Source: Dendrocalamus latiflorus | Taxonomy: Eukaryota > Streptophyta > Magnoliopsida > Poales > Poaceae | Assembly (NCBI GenBank): GCA_017311315.1 | Contig: CM029609.1 | Coordinates: 38,562,744-38,626,743 of the forward strand | DNA length: 64,000 nucleotides | Direction of reading: 5' to 3' | Shown here: in pieces, positions 20,001-30,339 of the stretch | Position numbering within the stretch: position 1 is the first letter of the stretch | Layout: every line of letters begins with the position of its first letter | Program-made: the position numbers and the translations under genes | Notes under the pieces: model-generated | Database searches by the model: none | What the model was told of the DNA's origin: nothing | Seen by the model: only the letters and a program-made list of their open reading frames with translations

Positions 20001-22376
20001 CATGAACATGGACCAATTCCTCATCAGACAGTCCATAATAAAAGGACTCCTGCAATATTTCAGATAAGCAGTCATATTGCTTGCAAGATTGTAAATAGTG
20101 TATTATGACAACAAATTCTCAGCCAATGTAAATAGTGCAATCCTTCAGAAGCTCGGCCTGGCCTCAATTGCTCCTCAGCCAACCTCAAACAAGTTCTCAA
20201 GCTGGTGGTGCCAAGCTGTGAAGGGTGTACCAAAAGGCTGTCGAAAAGGGATCAATAGCCTGATCATCCTTGTCTCTTGGGAAATCTGGAAGCACCGAAA
20301 TGACTGTGTCTTTAATGGCACTAGCCCAAGCATCTCTACCTTGCTGCAGGCTATCACTGATGAATGCTTTTTGTGGTGCACAGCAGGTGCAAAAGGTCTT
20401 CAGGAGTTGCTTGCTAAGGCATTTGCTGGAGGCCAGTGATCTTTGTTTGGTTCTAAGGCTCTAGCCATCTTAGATGGGTCGTTGGGGTTTTTTAGTTTCT
20501 TGCTGAGGTTGTTGTGTGTGTGTCCTGGTGTGAGTGTGTGTGTGTGGGGATTCCTTCCCCTTTGTTTTCCTTTTATCTTCTTAATGAAATGATATGCAGC
20601 TCTCCTGCGCGTTCGAGAAAAAAAAATAGTGTATGGTATATGATGACAATGTGATATTTAGCATCAAGGGGTATATCTTGCTGTCCAGAAATATAGCACA
20701 ATATATCAGTTGGTAAATACTGAAAGTGGCATTTTTGTAAAAATCAATTTTCATTTCGTAGTTTGACACCGAACAGATCATTAACAGAATGTGTTATATA
20801 TAATAACACAAAATAACAATTCTTTACCAATAAAAAAATGCATCTAACATATTAATGCAGGAGATCGTCATAAGAAACCACGTTATGCCATTTTCAAATA
20901 GTGCTAATTCTTCGGATACAACATCACAAAAGTAGAAAGCCAAGCTCAACAACACCAATACAAAAAATAATTAAGGAACAACTGGAAACTTGAACTAAAA
21001 AAATCCTATTTAATCCATAGACATGGCTGCCACTGACCCAGAATATGAGTTCTCTGAAGCAGTCAGCCATCTCAATATTCTCACCACAATCCTTTGAAGG
21101 GGATGAGGATGAGAATATTAAGGTTTATAAACTTTGTACACTAATGACATTTGGGCTTTGATTTTGTGCGCCAATCAAAGGTTCTCAAAATGGTTTTGGC
21201 GCTAACTGGAAACTATATTTGAAGTTCGAACTAGAAACTAGATGCAATTGTCAGCATTTTGGTCATAGAAGATTATTTAAAAGGAGAGAGGGAGGGGGTG
21301 AACCGACCACCTTAATACTGGCTACCCAAAACCTGGGACCAGCCGGTTCCCACCGGTTTTGGGAACCCTGGCACCAATTACCTTATGCCCACGAATCTAA
21401 AATTTTTAAAATCAGTAATGTATCAATTCTACAGAACATATCGGTGCCAGTGCAATAAATTGCAGTAAAAATTCTAAATCTTGTATTTCATTATTTTCTT
21501 AGCACATAGGGTTATATACTCGATAACTCGATATATAGTCAACTCAAAGCTCAATCGGCAACTTGCAACTAACATTGTTTTGTCAGCTTCTGCACATGAT
21601 TTTGTACTTATGTACTCAGGGATAATATGAGTGATACTCTATTTAGTGGAGAAAATTGTTTCGTACAATAGTATCCTAATCCCATCCAGTTACTCGAGAC
21701 GTACAAAGTTACAAACCTCTTCCAACTAAAACAATGCAAGGTTCTTGTAGTTGTGATGCATGACATAGGGAACAAAGTAAGAAAAAGAACTGTAGTGTGG
21801 GTATATTTCATCTTAATAATATAGGTACATACAAATTAAAAACATGAAGGCATAATTATTGCCACTACGTACTTCTAGAATCTAGACAAAAAAATGTACC
21901 ATTAGTTGCATGTTATGAAATAAAAAAATGCATGGTCCAAATACCACAAGAAGAAAGGTGCAATGAAAAAATAAAACCAAAGCTGTAACAGACAAACCTG
22001 AGTAACAACAACTACACGCTGATCACGTAGCTGATCAATGATCATTTTGCATACAGTACTTTTACCTGAAGATGCACCCCCAGCAACACCTGCAATGCAA
22101 ACCAAATCAGTTTGTAGCACATTTGGGGGCAAATAGGCTACACTACACACAGCAATCGATATTTACTTATTTCCACACAACAAATAGATAGGCAGCACTC
22201 AGCATCTACTAACCAATGACAAATGGCTCCTGGTGCCCATTCTCCAGGCCTGATGTCGTTGGTTGTTCCTGCCCCGACATGGACCCTTGGTGATCTAGCT
22301 CCTCCAAACGGAGTGCCGAGTAGTGGACCCCGGCGGCGGCGGCATCAAGCACTTCGTCTACCGATTTTGAACCCAT
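14025..22376 (-). CDS. UKL: Uridine kinase/uracil phosphoribosyltransferase-like protein
   Basis: Pyrimidine-salvage enzyme of the plant UKL family: an N-terminal uridine/cytidine kinase fused to a C-terminal UPRT-like domain. Fourteen coding exons, all with consistent phase: 22376-22214, 22089-21998, 20049-19980, 19879-19764, 19508-19412, 19001-18922, 18735-18541, 18379-18296, 18218-18158, 16026-15966, 15557-15464, 15361-15289, 14830-14748, 14219-14025; 487 aa, normal for the family. P-loop GVAGGASSGKST (55-66); kinase core to about 270 (DAFDTELLLSC, VIILEGILVFHDSR, TRRIRRDT); UPRT part with RSGESMENALRACC, PRPP loop DPILGTGNSA (390-399) and GMGEFGDRYFGT (458-469). Oddity: where kinases have the catalytic DSFY Asp, exon 3 begins ESFY (Glu86). 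The last codons before TGA (GTCAG|GTGAGC) also form a good splice donor, so a short alternative C-terminus is possible. Published work on plant UKLs questions UPRT activity. Confidence 0.93.
16320..17780 (+). mobile_element. Decayed LINE fragment in UKL intron 9, split by a solo LTR
   Basis: Plus-strand remnant of a plant L1-type ORF2 C-terminal region, antisense to UKL. KGTRVRFWED (about 16365-16400) and YPDLQCLANNEDTTVQQVL (about 16450-16510) precede the solo LTR. After it come DKTGKFIVKSF (from about 17043) and GWEGNDRCYMCGQAESMDHL (about 17212-17272), the zinc-binding domain that follows LINE reverse transcriptase. Frames shift and stops intervene. The 3' end is probably near 17776. Confidence 0.65.
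16643..17041. mobile_element. Solo LTR inside the intronic LINE
   Basis: 399 bp, TGTCACATGC...GTTCATCACA, flanked by the exact 5-bp TSD ATAAA (16638-16642 and 17042-17046). Removing LTR plus one TSD rejoins the LINE motif DKTGKFIVKS in frame, which confirms the boundaries. A TATAAAAG box (about 16869) and a downstream CT-rich stretch fit an LTR promoter on the plus strand. No internal region or second LTR is present, so this is the product of LTR-LTR recombination. Confidence 0.8.
20104..20623 (+). mobile_element. 5'-truncated LINE in UKL intron 2
   Basis: Plus strand, antisense to UKL. Encodes the last ~110 residues of a LINE ORF2 (ILVSWEIWKHRND, then a stop at 20437-20439), a GT-rich 3' untranslated part, the typical tail TTAATGAAATGATATGCAG, and a poly(A) run at 20618-20626. 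An 11-bp TSD, AAATAGTGTAT, lies at 20093-20103 and 20624-20634. Truncation, poly(A) and TSD together show target-primed reverse transcription. Confidence 0.85.
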
Positions 22377-22910
22377 GTATTGTTCCACAGACCTGCTACA
22401 ATCACCAGGATATCAAACAAGGAGGTCTTGTATATTTTGCAGCAAGCACCAATCGGGTAAAGCAAACTAATCAATGTTTACAGCCATAAAAGCAACCGAT
22501 AGAGCCAAATCAGGACGGAGGCCTCACACTGCAAAGGCCCTAACTTCAAACAAAACAGAGAGAACATCATTGGAAAACAATGGCGAATGTTGTTGCTTCA
22601 AACAAACCATAAGCTGCTGAGGCCCACTGCTACAACAAGAACGGAATTTGGTCGAATGAATCGTGTTTTGGTAACCGAACGCAAAATTCCTCTTGAATTT
22701 CAGCAGATACAAAACGAATTAGCTGCTACCACCACAATTGCAGCTGGATCTCACCCGACAGCCATGCAAACCATACAAGCAATTCGGCCAACTTACCGCG
22801 AACGGGGATCGCCGCCGCCGCAAGGAGTTGGTCGGCGAGATCGCCAGGAATCGTACTCCCGGCGACAGATCCGTTAACTGGGAGAGACGGGAGGAGGCGA
22901 GGAGGGGAAG
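22377..22910 (-). promoter_or_regulatory. UKL 5' untranslated exons and leader intron
   Basis: Minus-strand CGCG|GTAAGT (exon end 22797) and acceptor TAGCAG (exon start 22392) predict an intron of about 400 bp inside the 5' leader, just before the ATG at 22376. The outer leader exon (about 22890-22797) is GC-rich. A leader intron is common in highly expressed plant genes. Transcription start is not determinable by eye. Confidence 0.55.
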
Positions 22911-23190
22911 GGAATGAACCGAGGGGAGTAGAACGAGAGGAGGAAATGGGAGGGGAGGGGAGGGGAGAGAGAGGTTGGCGAGTCGATGGAGGAGAGAGAG
23001 AGAGAAGGGAGGAAGGAGGAGGAGGGGTGGGAGGTGGAGGCGGACGCCGAGGCCGGCGCTAGGAGTCCAGGATGAATTCCTGCTTCCTTCAGCTATTTCT
23101 TTTACCTGGTGAAATGTTGGTTTTTACATCTTTCATAGAGGTAGAGGTATATAGTTAGAATTTTTTATTTTATTTTATTTTATTTGTCCT
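22911..23190. repeat. UKL upstream region, also copied at 30340-30613
   Basis: GA-rich promoter-proximal stretch (GGGAGGGGAGGGGAGAGAGA, GGTTGGCGAGTCG, GACGCCGAGG) ending in GTAGAGGTATATAGTTAGAAT. The same series of blocks occurs in the same orientation 7.4 kb away. On the UKL strand this is CT-rich and likely contains the core promoter. Confidence 0.7.
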
Positions 23191-23717
23191 TGCGTAAACG
23201 GAATTAGCAAGAAGATTATAGTATACACTGTATTAAATTTAGCTATATCGTCCAAAATCGTATACGATTATTTTCTCAGCGTATTGTCTCCTGCGAACAG
23301 ACAAAATTTAAAAATCATAAATCAAAAGCCAAAACCACAACCACAACTCAAAAGAATCCACCTAAAGTTGGGTTGTACAGGTTTGTCTTTGTTAGGTCTA
23401 AGGACATCATCTTTTCAATTTTTAAATATTGTTTTTTGGTTTATCTATAGTAATTATCGTTTAAGACGAAGTCCATAGTTGATTGTAGTATGCACTATAG
23501 CGATTTCATTTATATCGGTTAAAATTGCACATGAGTTTCTATTACTTTATATTCTCTCTCATGAATAACCTAAAATTTATAAGTTACAACAAAGTTACAA
23601 GTCGAAAAACAATAGATCCTAAAAGAGGGTGAGTGTTACTAAATCGGCCAAATCGTATGCGTGTAGGTATCTTTGGCAACTCCTGATTCTACGCGTGAAG
23701 TTGAGCCAGTCCTCTTA
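23191..23717. other. A/T-rich spacer before the Helitron
   Basis: No gene. Low-complexity TTTTATTTTATT and short open frames only. A block near 23360-23390 (AAGTTGGGTTGTAC) reappears near 30680, so the copied UKL upstream region may extend this far with internal differences. Confidence 0.5.
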
Positions 23718-24211
23718 TCTAAACTAATAAACCACCAGTTAAAATTATCCTACATCCACCCAACAATTACCTACTCCACAGTCATAACCTTAACTACGTT
23801 CACACCACAATATGCACCCATAATTACACCATCCTAAAAACGTCCGCACCAGATTAACTCTCCTCCATTCTCTCTCCTTACTCAACCATATCCGACGGTC
23901 ATCCTTCAATGGATCTGCAGTACCCTCCCGGTCCCTACGCTCGCGGCTTGGTCAATCGTCTCCTGGGCTCCCCCGCCTCCCCCGAATCGTTCGATCGTCT
24001 CCTGGGCTCCCCCGCCTCCCCCGAAGGCCGCCGCCTCCCCCGCTTCCCCCGAATCGGCCGCCGCCTCCCCCGAATCGGCCGCCGCCTCCCCCTCCTCCCC
24101 CGAAGGCCGCCGCCTCCCCCGAAGGCCGCATCTGCCGCCGCTGCTTTCTCTCCTCTTCCCAAATCCCAACCCTAACCCTAACTCCGGTGCTGACCCTGTT
24201 GGCGTATGCAG

Positions 24212-24311
24212 CTGCAGGAGCTCGACGAGATGAAGCGTCGGCTCAAGGAGATGGAGGAGGAGGCCGCCGCCCTCCGCGAGATGCAGGCCAAGGTCGCCAA
24301 GGAGATGCAAG
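24212..24311 (+). pseudogene. Captured exon of nuclear poly(A)-binding protein (PABN-like)
   Basis: One exon with intact splice sites (TATGCAG| and |GTTAGT) encoding LQELDEMKRRLKEMEEEAAA, continuing LREMQAKVAKEMQ. This is the coiled-coil segment that precedes the RNA-recognition motif in plant PABPN1-type proteins. The RRM exons are absent. Identification rests on the coiled coil alone, so another protein with a similar helix is possible. Confidence 0.6.
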
Positions 24312-24482
24312 GTTAGTGCCATCCCCGTGTACGCTACCGTTCGTGACGATGATAAGATCCTCTTCTAGGGTATGGTGGTTGGTAAATTTGAGGTCCGGTG
24401 TGGTAGGTTTGCCAGTTTTTGTTGCCCATCGGTTTGGGTAGATTAACGGGGCGTATTGAGATGAATATTTCGCATACTAATC

Positions 24483-25145
24483 AAGGTTAGAATCAATGCT
24501 TTGGTTGCTAAAGCCCAGAAAGTTCCTGAGGAGGGGTGGACAATGCAGGATGGAACTCCTTGGCCTGGAAACAACGTTCGCGATCATCCTGGAATGATTC
24601 AGGTATGTTTCCACAATTTTTGGTGGTACATAAATGCTGTCTTGTTATGATGGACCCCTATTTTCCTTCTCTCTTTTTTATGATAATAAAGTTCAATTTT
24701 CTCTACGAATAGGTCTTCCTTGGCCAAAGTGGTGGCCATGATGTGGAAGGAAATGAGCTGCCTCGATTGGTTTATGTTTCAAGAGAAAAAAGGCCAGGCT
24801 ATAACCATCATAAGAAGGCTGGTGCTATGAATGCTTTGGTAAAGAAATGCGTTTGATGCTTTTTCTATCAGTCTTCTAACTTGCAGTAACATATAATGGA
24901 TTTTTAATTCCTTTTGTTTGGTTGTTTCACAGGTTCGAGTCTCCGCTGTACTGACTAATGCTCCATATTTGCTGAACTTGGATTGTGATCATTACATTAA
25001 CAACAGCAAGGCTATAAAGGAAGCGATGTGTTTTATGATGGACCCTTTGGTAGGAAAGAAAGTTTGCTATGTGCAGTTTCCTCAAAGATTTGATGGGATT
25101 GATCGTCATGATCGATATGCCAACAGGAATGTCGTCTTTTTTGAT
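24483..25145 (+). pseudogene. Captured cellulose synthase (CESA) fragment
   Basis: Three consecutive CESA exons with intact introns: about 24483-24602 (VRINALVAKAQKVPEEGW, NNVRDHPGMIQ), 24713-24838 (VFLGQSGGHDVEGNELPRL, KKAGAMNALV) and 24933-25145 (LLNLDCDHYINNSKAI, VCYVQFPQRFDGIDRHDRYA). The piece covers the catalytic-loop region with the DCD motif but lacks the N-terminal RING part, the TED and QxxRW motifs and all membrane helices. The coding sequence shows no stop in these exons, suggesting recent capture. It cannot make a functional synthase. Confidence 0.88.
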
Positions 25146-25337
25146 GTAAGATTTTGCATCCATATTTCTGAGATGTTCTCACATAGACGAATCATTTGAC
25201 TAAGTTGCAATGTCCCTAATATTTGTATCTGTATTTTGATTTCTTGGTAGTGTAGTAACGGAATTTGGCAGCACGGGGGCTGCAGTACAATGAGGCATTG
25301 CATGCCCTATCTTAAATTTGTTAGTTCATTTCACCCT

Positions 25338-26524
25338 GACGAATCCGCCGACGAAGGGGACGGCGGAGATGGGCGTGGGGGCCGACGGCGTCGCCGTCAT
25401 CACCATCTGCAACCCGCCCGTCAACTCGCTCTCCGTTGATGGTACTACTACCATCCTCATCTTCTCCTCCGAATTACCTTGCTTCTTTTCTTTTCTTTTT
25501 TTGGGGCGGTTAGATGCAAGATTCGGGTTTGAGTTCTGCGGCTGGTGAAATTTGGCCAGGGGAACTGTAAAAAAATAGTCTTCTTGATGTGATTATCACT
25601 AAGGATTGTGGGCTGAGCTGTCACTAGGCTTAATTTTGCTTCCCTAAGCTGTCTGATTCGAGATTGGGGCATGTGGAGGTGCAGGTTGATGCAGAGCTGT
25701 TCGATTCAATCCGATTTAACTGCTTCTTGGTAGAACTTGATGCGGAACTTACAATTATTTTCGATTTAATTGGTTGGACATCTTGGGTGTTCTTATGCAA
25801 GATTTAGATTTGCGGTGGGATAATTTTGTTGTCGCCTGTTACAGTAATGAGGCCATGAAACTCAGCTGCCTAAGAAAGAGCTTCATCTTCGTTAAAGTAT
25901 CACAACATTGGTCAACTGTTTCTGTTTGAGTGTGTGCCACAACATAAATGAGTTTGATTATGGACTGAGTGAATAGGTAGGTTATGTAATATAGTTATCT
26001 AATAGCTTGCATATTTAAATAAGGAAAATATTACCTGGAGGCAAAATATTTAACTGCGTAACATAAAAACTCTTTCACTCTTTCATGGGGAAAGTATGAA
26101 ACAATTGCTGTAACAACCTGATAATAGAAACATTTATATATGTTTTTTGTTCACCACAGAGGCTTCAAGGTTAATCTGAAATAATGCTGCTACTTATTTG
26201 TAGTTTCTCATGAAAAATTGTTGCCTGGTGGAGGTACTGCGAGATGTTTTGTTGAAGTAGTTTTGTTAACACATGAAATCGAAAGGTTCTTGCAGGTTTG
26301 GTAGTTTGGCTGGATATGAACCATTCTGAAATAGTAGAACAATCACTATAAAACATGGTGTTGTAGCAAAATCATATGGCATGTTACAAATTGTAAAGTA
26401 ATGCAGTTGTAATAATGCAGTTGTATATTCACCATGACATTTTCTCTTTCAGTATTGCTAAGCTTAAAGGAAAGCTACGAAGAAGCTCTTCGGAGAAATG
26501 ATGTCAAAGTTATTGCTGTTACAG
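25338..26524 (+). pseudogene. Captured peroxisomal multifunctional protein (MFP/AIM1-like) fragment
   Basis: Two exons of the enoyl-CoA hydratase N-terminus of the plant beta-oxidation multifunctional protein: about 25338-25441 (GTAEMGVGADGVAVITI, NPPVNSLSVD) and 26453-26524 (LLSLKESYEEALRRNDVKV). Splice sites are intact (GATG|GTACTA; TTTCAG|; ACAG|GTAATG) and join in frame. The oxyanion-hole exons and everything after are missing. No mutations in the coding parts are obvious. Confidence 0.8.
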
Positions 26525-26938
26525 GTAATGGTCGGTTTTATTCTTTTACGCAATATACATGCCATTGTTGGAGGCACTTGCCCCACCCTGCTTCTCTCTG
26601 TGCGGGCTTGCTGTTCCCAAGCTTGTGCCGTCCAAAAACAAGTCACTAGGTATTAAACATAGTCATAGACTAATACATTATGTGCAATTCATGTTAAATT
26701 AAATACTTAAATAAAAAATTAACTCCGTGAATACATAAAATGGATAAAGTGATATGGTCAGCTGTTGGCAAGCTTGTTGAGGGGCTACTCTGCAAAAAAT
26801 TGCTATTGCGCTATCCATCTTTGGGGGTCTCGTAAATACTCAACATATGCTGACCAATTTAACACTATTTCATTAAATCCTCTTTTGCCCCCCTCCAGCT
26901 CTAAAAACCTTACTTTGATTCAATTTGGGGACCATGCT

Positions 26939-26993
26939 GTAGCTCAATAGTTGAGACCGCTTTTCATTGTGCGAGAAGTCGTAAGTTCAACCT
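26939..26993 (+). repeat. tRNA-like (SINE-type) box A/box B pair
   Basis: GTAGCTCAATAGTTGAG (box A-like) and GTAAGTTCAACCT (box B-like) about 40 bases apart, as in tRNA-derived SINE heads. It lies in the interval between the MFP and DUF616 pieces. No cloverleaf or clear SINE tail could be established; a decayed SINE is likelier than a tRNA gene. Confidence 0.4.
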
Positions 26994-27197
26994 TTGATGT
27001 GGTTTTTTTGGGTGTTGTTTGAGGGAATCCTCTCCAGATGTCTAGCTGACAATTCTTCTAAAGAAATTTTAGTTTCCGTGACTTTAGTAGTCCAGTTGCA
27101 GAAAACATATTTTTAATGGTCATCAACATGGTTATGAGGTTATCTCTACATCTATATGTTGTTTTGAGCATGCTGAGTGAACAAATACCTTGTGCAG

Positions 27198-28604
27198 ATT
27201 CCTAAACTTCTGCTCCATAGGCTTTTTCCAAATGTGAGATTTTCAGTTTGGATAGATGCAAAGCTTCAGCTCGTTGTGGATCCCTATCTACTGCTTGAGA
27301 GGTATGCTTGATGTAAAGAGCTTGGTTTATTATATGTTATTTTTTGGTGAGCGTATTCTTAAGGAGAAAAATCTGGCGAAGAGCTATGGTTGTGTCAAGG
27401 GCAATGACATTTAAATTTGTGGGCTGCTCTGCATCCTGGCATCTTTTGTACAATTTCAACATCCGCCAAATGTCATTACTGTTGTCAACTGGTTACAATA
27501 GATTTGGATCTGTAGTGGGTTTTAGACTAGCAAGATTGTGAACAGTTTTCTCGGAAAACACATTTTTTATGAGAGTTATGCACTCAGTTCCTTAGTTATT
27601 TACTTGCCAATCTGCTGGCGTTAGAAATGACCAGGTTTGCCATCATTTTAGTATCATAAAATTGCAAATATTTGACTTCGTATGAAATTTTGGTCACCTA
27701 TAATGTTGAGCCTGACTGCTATATTCTACCAATTAGGTTTCTGTGGAGGAAGAATGCTACTTTTGCGATATCTCGGCATTACAAACGCTTTGATGTATTT
27801 GAAGAAGCAGAAGCTAATAAAGCTGCTGGAAAGTACGACAATGCATCAATTGATTACCAAATAGAGTTTTACAGAAACGAGGGCCTAACACATTATTCAC
27901 CTGCCAAGCTTCCTATCACAAGTGGTCAGTGATCTCATCAGAGTATGGCAAGAGCAAGTTCAGTTCCTTTCTGAAATTTTTAATCTTGACCATTTTGCAT
28001 TGCGTGCAGACGTCCCTGAAGGTTGTGTGATCATCAGAGAACACATCCCCATCACGAATCTCTTCACATGCCTTTGGTTCAATGAAGTTGATCGTTTCAC
28101 CTCCAGGGATCAAATAAGTTTCAGCACCGTCCGGGATAAAATAAGGGCTAAAGTTGGCTGGATGCCTCAAATGTTCCTGGACTGTCAAAGATGCAACTTT
28201 GTTGTCCAGGTACTGCAGCTGCTCGAATGTTGCTTTCGTTTCCCAAGCACTTATTGCCTAGCATACAACTACCTGACAGTTACTGTACAACTCAGATGAG
28301 CAACTGGCCTTTATTATGTATTTATGGGTGCCCTGCTACCAAGCAGCAGATGTTAACCATACAAGTAATCATTTTTTTGCTGTTGACATTTCACCAGGCA
28401 TACCATAGGGAGCTACTGGACCAAATGACTGCGTCTGGTGGGAAGCCCCCTTCAACGACCGGCGAACCATCTCAAAAGCTTAGACCAGGTAGCAGGAAAT
28501 CTCCCCCATCAAAGAAGTCTTCCGTGAAGCGGAAAAAGGAAAAGAGATCGAGCTCACGAAGGCGTGTTCCGAAACCCATCACCGGGGCGATGGGCGTCAT
28601 GTGA
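27198..28604 (+). pseudogene. Captured C-terminal exons of a DUF616 (MUCI70/TOD1-type) protein
   Basis: Four exons in frame: 27198-27301 (IPKLLLHRLFPNVRFSVWID), 27737-27924 (FLWRKNATFAISRHYKRFDV, NASIDYQIEFYRNEGL), 28010-28209 (PEGCVIIREHIPITNLFTCL, WFNEVDRFTSRDQISF) and 28398-28604, which ends at a natural stop after a Lys/Arg/Ser-rich tail. DUF616 proteins are Golgi glycosyltransferase-like and take part in pectin/mucilage synthesis. The N-terminal membrane anchor and first part of the domain are absent. Coding sequence is undamaged as far as it goes. Confidence 0.82.
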
Positions 28605-29503
28605 CGATAATATTTTTTTCAGGAGTCAGGACTCTCACTTGATACAGCGTTCGTTCACTTGCTGGAATGTCGGTTGGTTCCATTCCAGTAGGGGCAGAGG
28701 CTTGTGATTTTTTCCCCGCGGAAATTTGTTCATAGTTATTCGTCATTGTTGTTGTAAATAACAACGCAAAAGCAATGTTATTCAATTGTTATGCTCGTTG
28801 AGCCAACGCTTTTTCTAACAAGAGAACCGCTGTAATGTGGCGCTAATAACTCGTAAGCGGTGCGGCGGTGGTACGGTGGGATCTGGACTAGGCACGGCAC
28901 GACGGCAGCGAACCCCGGGGACCGGGTGGCACGCGACGGCCGCTCGGTGCCTCTCCCCTGGTACAGTGGCACGGGGAGGGGCCAGCACGGCGTGGTTGTA
29001 CTCCCAGACTACTCCCCGCGTCCGCCGCACGCGGAGTGGGCTGCTCGATGTGTGAATGACTATGTCAAAAGTTACAGGTTGTTATTGCTCGATATGTGAA
29101 CAAGTGTCTCGGAGATGATCAGACGACAAGAATTTTGGCCAATCCAAAGAAAGAAGTAGATACCTCGGGGAAGAACACCAAAAATATTGTGTATAAAGAC
29201 GTCTTAGCATGGTGATGTGGTAAGTAAATAGTCCACAAACACCTATTTCCTTACTGTATTTCATATTTCTTTATGTGACAAAAATGTTTGTTTTCTTTGT
29301 AGCCTCAAGTTTAAACAATGTGTGGATGGAGAAAGTCGTCGGTGGGTGAGTCCAATGATGTTGTCGCCTCCTCAAAGGATCAGTCGTTATGTGGCATTCA
29401 TTATGTGACAAAAATATTTGGTTATACAATATATGAGACGTGAATCTTAATGAATCTGATTGTTCGTTTTATTTTTTACAAATTTTATCTTGTTTTATAT
29501 TTA
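28605..29503. other. 3' part of the Helitron, no recognised gene
   Basis: Probable DUF616 3' untranslated sequence to about 28800, then a GC-rich block (28850-29045) with a short frame that could be a fifth captured exon but which I cannot identify, then A/T-rich sequence up to the terminal hairpin. Confidence 0.4.
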
Positions 29504-29532
29504 CCGTAGCGTTAGCACGGACACTATACTAG
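29504..29532 (+). other. Helitron 3' hairpin and CTAG end
   Basis: Stem CCGT(A)GC pairs with GCACGG around a GTTA loop, followed by ACACTATA and CTAG; the next base is T. This matches the position and form of Helitron 3' termini. Confidence 0.75.
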
Positions 29533-29539
29533 TATTTAT

Positions 29540-30338
29540 TAGTTAGCTACTTTGCATCCTCTTTGAATAGATGCACAACTTTTACAACGAATACAACTAA
29601 TCTTTTCTAACTTTACGATAAATACAGCTAAGCTTTTTGCGAATTTTACCAATACCAACGAGAATGGATATCTTACATTGCGTGGCCGGGTAGGAACGCT
29701 GGAGCTGTTTATGGGCTCACTCATTTTAGTTTAAACTTTTAAATTATGTTTTGTTATTTATTATTTCTAAATTTCGTCAATTTCTAGCTTTTTGATTTTT
29801 TTGAGCTTTTTTGCCGGTTCTTTTTTCCGTATTTATTTGCTTTGTCCATGATGGGCTAATCTTTTTTATTTTTAAATGTTTTTAAATTTACTTACACTAA
29901 ATAAGTCATTATCAGTTATAGTGTAATTTTAGCAATCTACAATATAATTTTAACCACAAATTAGTTTATTTCAATCTAACCGTAGGACACCCATAACAGC
30001 TTTAGCTTTGTCAGGAAGAGTGTGGTACATAGGTCAATGGTAGGACACACCAAAGCATATACTACCACGAGATCGCCATGCTGAGTCAGCTCATGCGTGG
30101 CATGGGGACGGCAGGTACTGTCGGAGCTTGCAGCTAGCTCCAACAATTAAACAAGTCGCCTAATTCGTTTCGTTGCTGTTTCATTTCATTCGAGCCAGCG
30201 CCAAGATATATACTTACTCCAGTTTCATGCATGCATGCACGCATGCTGTGTATAAGCAATGCATGATGAGTACGTATGTACGTTGTACATTCATGCCGCT
30301 GTATTGATTGCTCCTGCAGCAAAGCTCCAAAAACATCG
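29540..30338. repeat. Segmental duplication, copy 1
   Basis: Matches 40116-42830 (minus the hAT insertion there) in the same orientation: TTTTACCAATACCAACGAGA, GATCGCCATGCTGAGTCAGC, AATTAAACAAGTCGCC, TGCTGTGTATAAGCAATGCA. This copy carries an extra ~280-bp A/T-rich insert (29712-29990) and keeps the undisturbed hAT target CTGTCGGA near 30117-30124. Confidence 0.85.
29712..29990. repeat. A/T-rich MITE-like insert, inverted relative at 44740-44960
   Basis: Absent from the paralogous position in copy 2 of the segmental duplication. Part of it (GCCGGTTCTTTTTTCCGTAT and TGGGCTAA) is the reverse complement of 44860-44930. Termini are not clean enough to name the family. Confidence 0.55.
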
Positions 30339-30339
30339 A

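Larger units (their letters stand above)
23718..29532 (+). mobile_element. Non-autonomous Helitron with four captured gene fragments
   Basis: 5815 bp. The 5' end TCTAAACTAATAAACC fits the grass Helitron start (TCTMTAYTA-like). The 3' end is CTAG, preceded by a 17-base hairpin CCGTAGCGTTAGCACGG (29504-29520) eight bases upstream. Flanks are A (23717) and T (29533), as expected for insertion between A and T with no TSD or inverted repeats. No Rep/helicase gene is present. Inside are exon-intron pieces of four unrelated genes, all on the plus strand with splice sites kept, as in gene-capturing grass Helitrons. A GC-rich repeated segment (23930-24160) and a telobox-like CCCTAACCCTAA (about 24170) precede the first captured exon. 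Confidence 0.8.

Noticed and set aside
20275..20430. Extra UKL exon in intron 2
   Set aside because: The frame is on the opposite strand and matches the LINE ORF2 C-terminus with its own TSD.
24168..24183. CCCTAACCCTAA as telomere repeat
   Set aside because: Only about two units, and a similar motif occurs near 41505; these are telobox-type promoter motifs, not a telomere.
26936..27010. Functional tRNA gene
   Set aside because: Box A and B are imperfect and I could not fold a cloverleaf; a SINE head is likelier.
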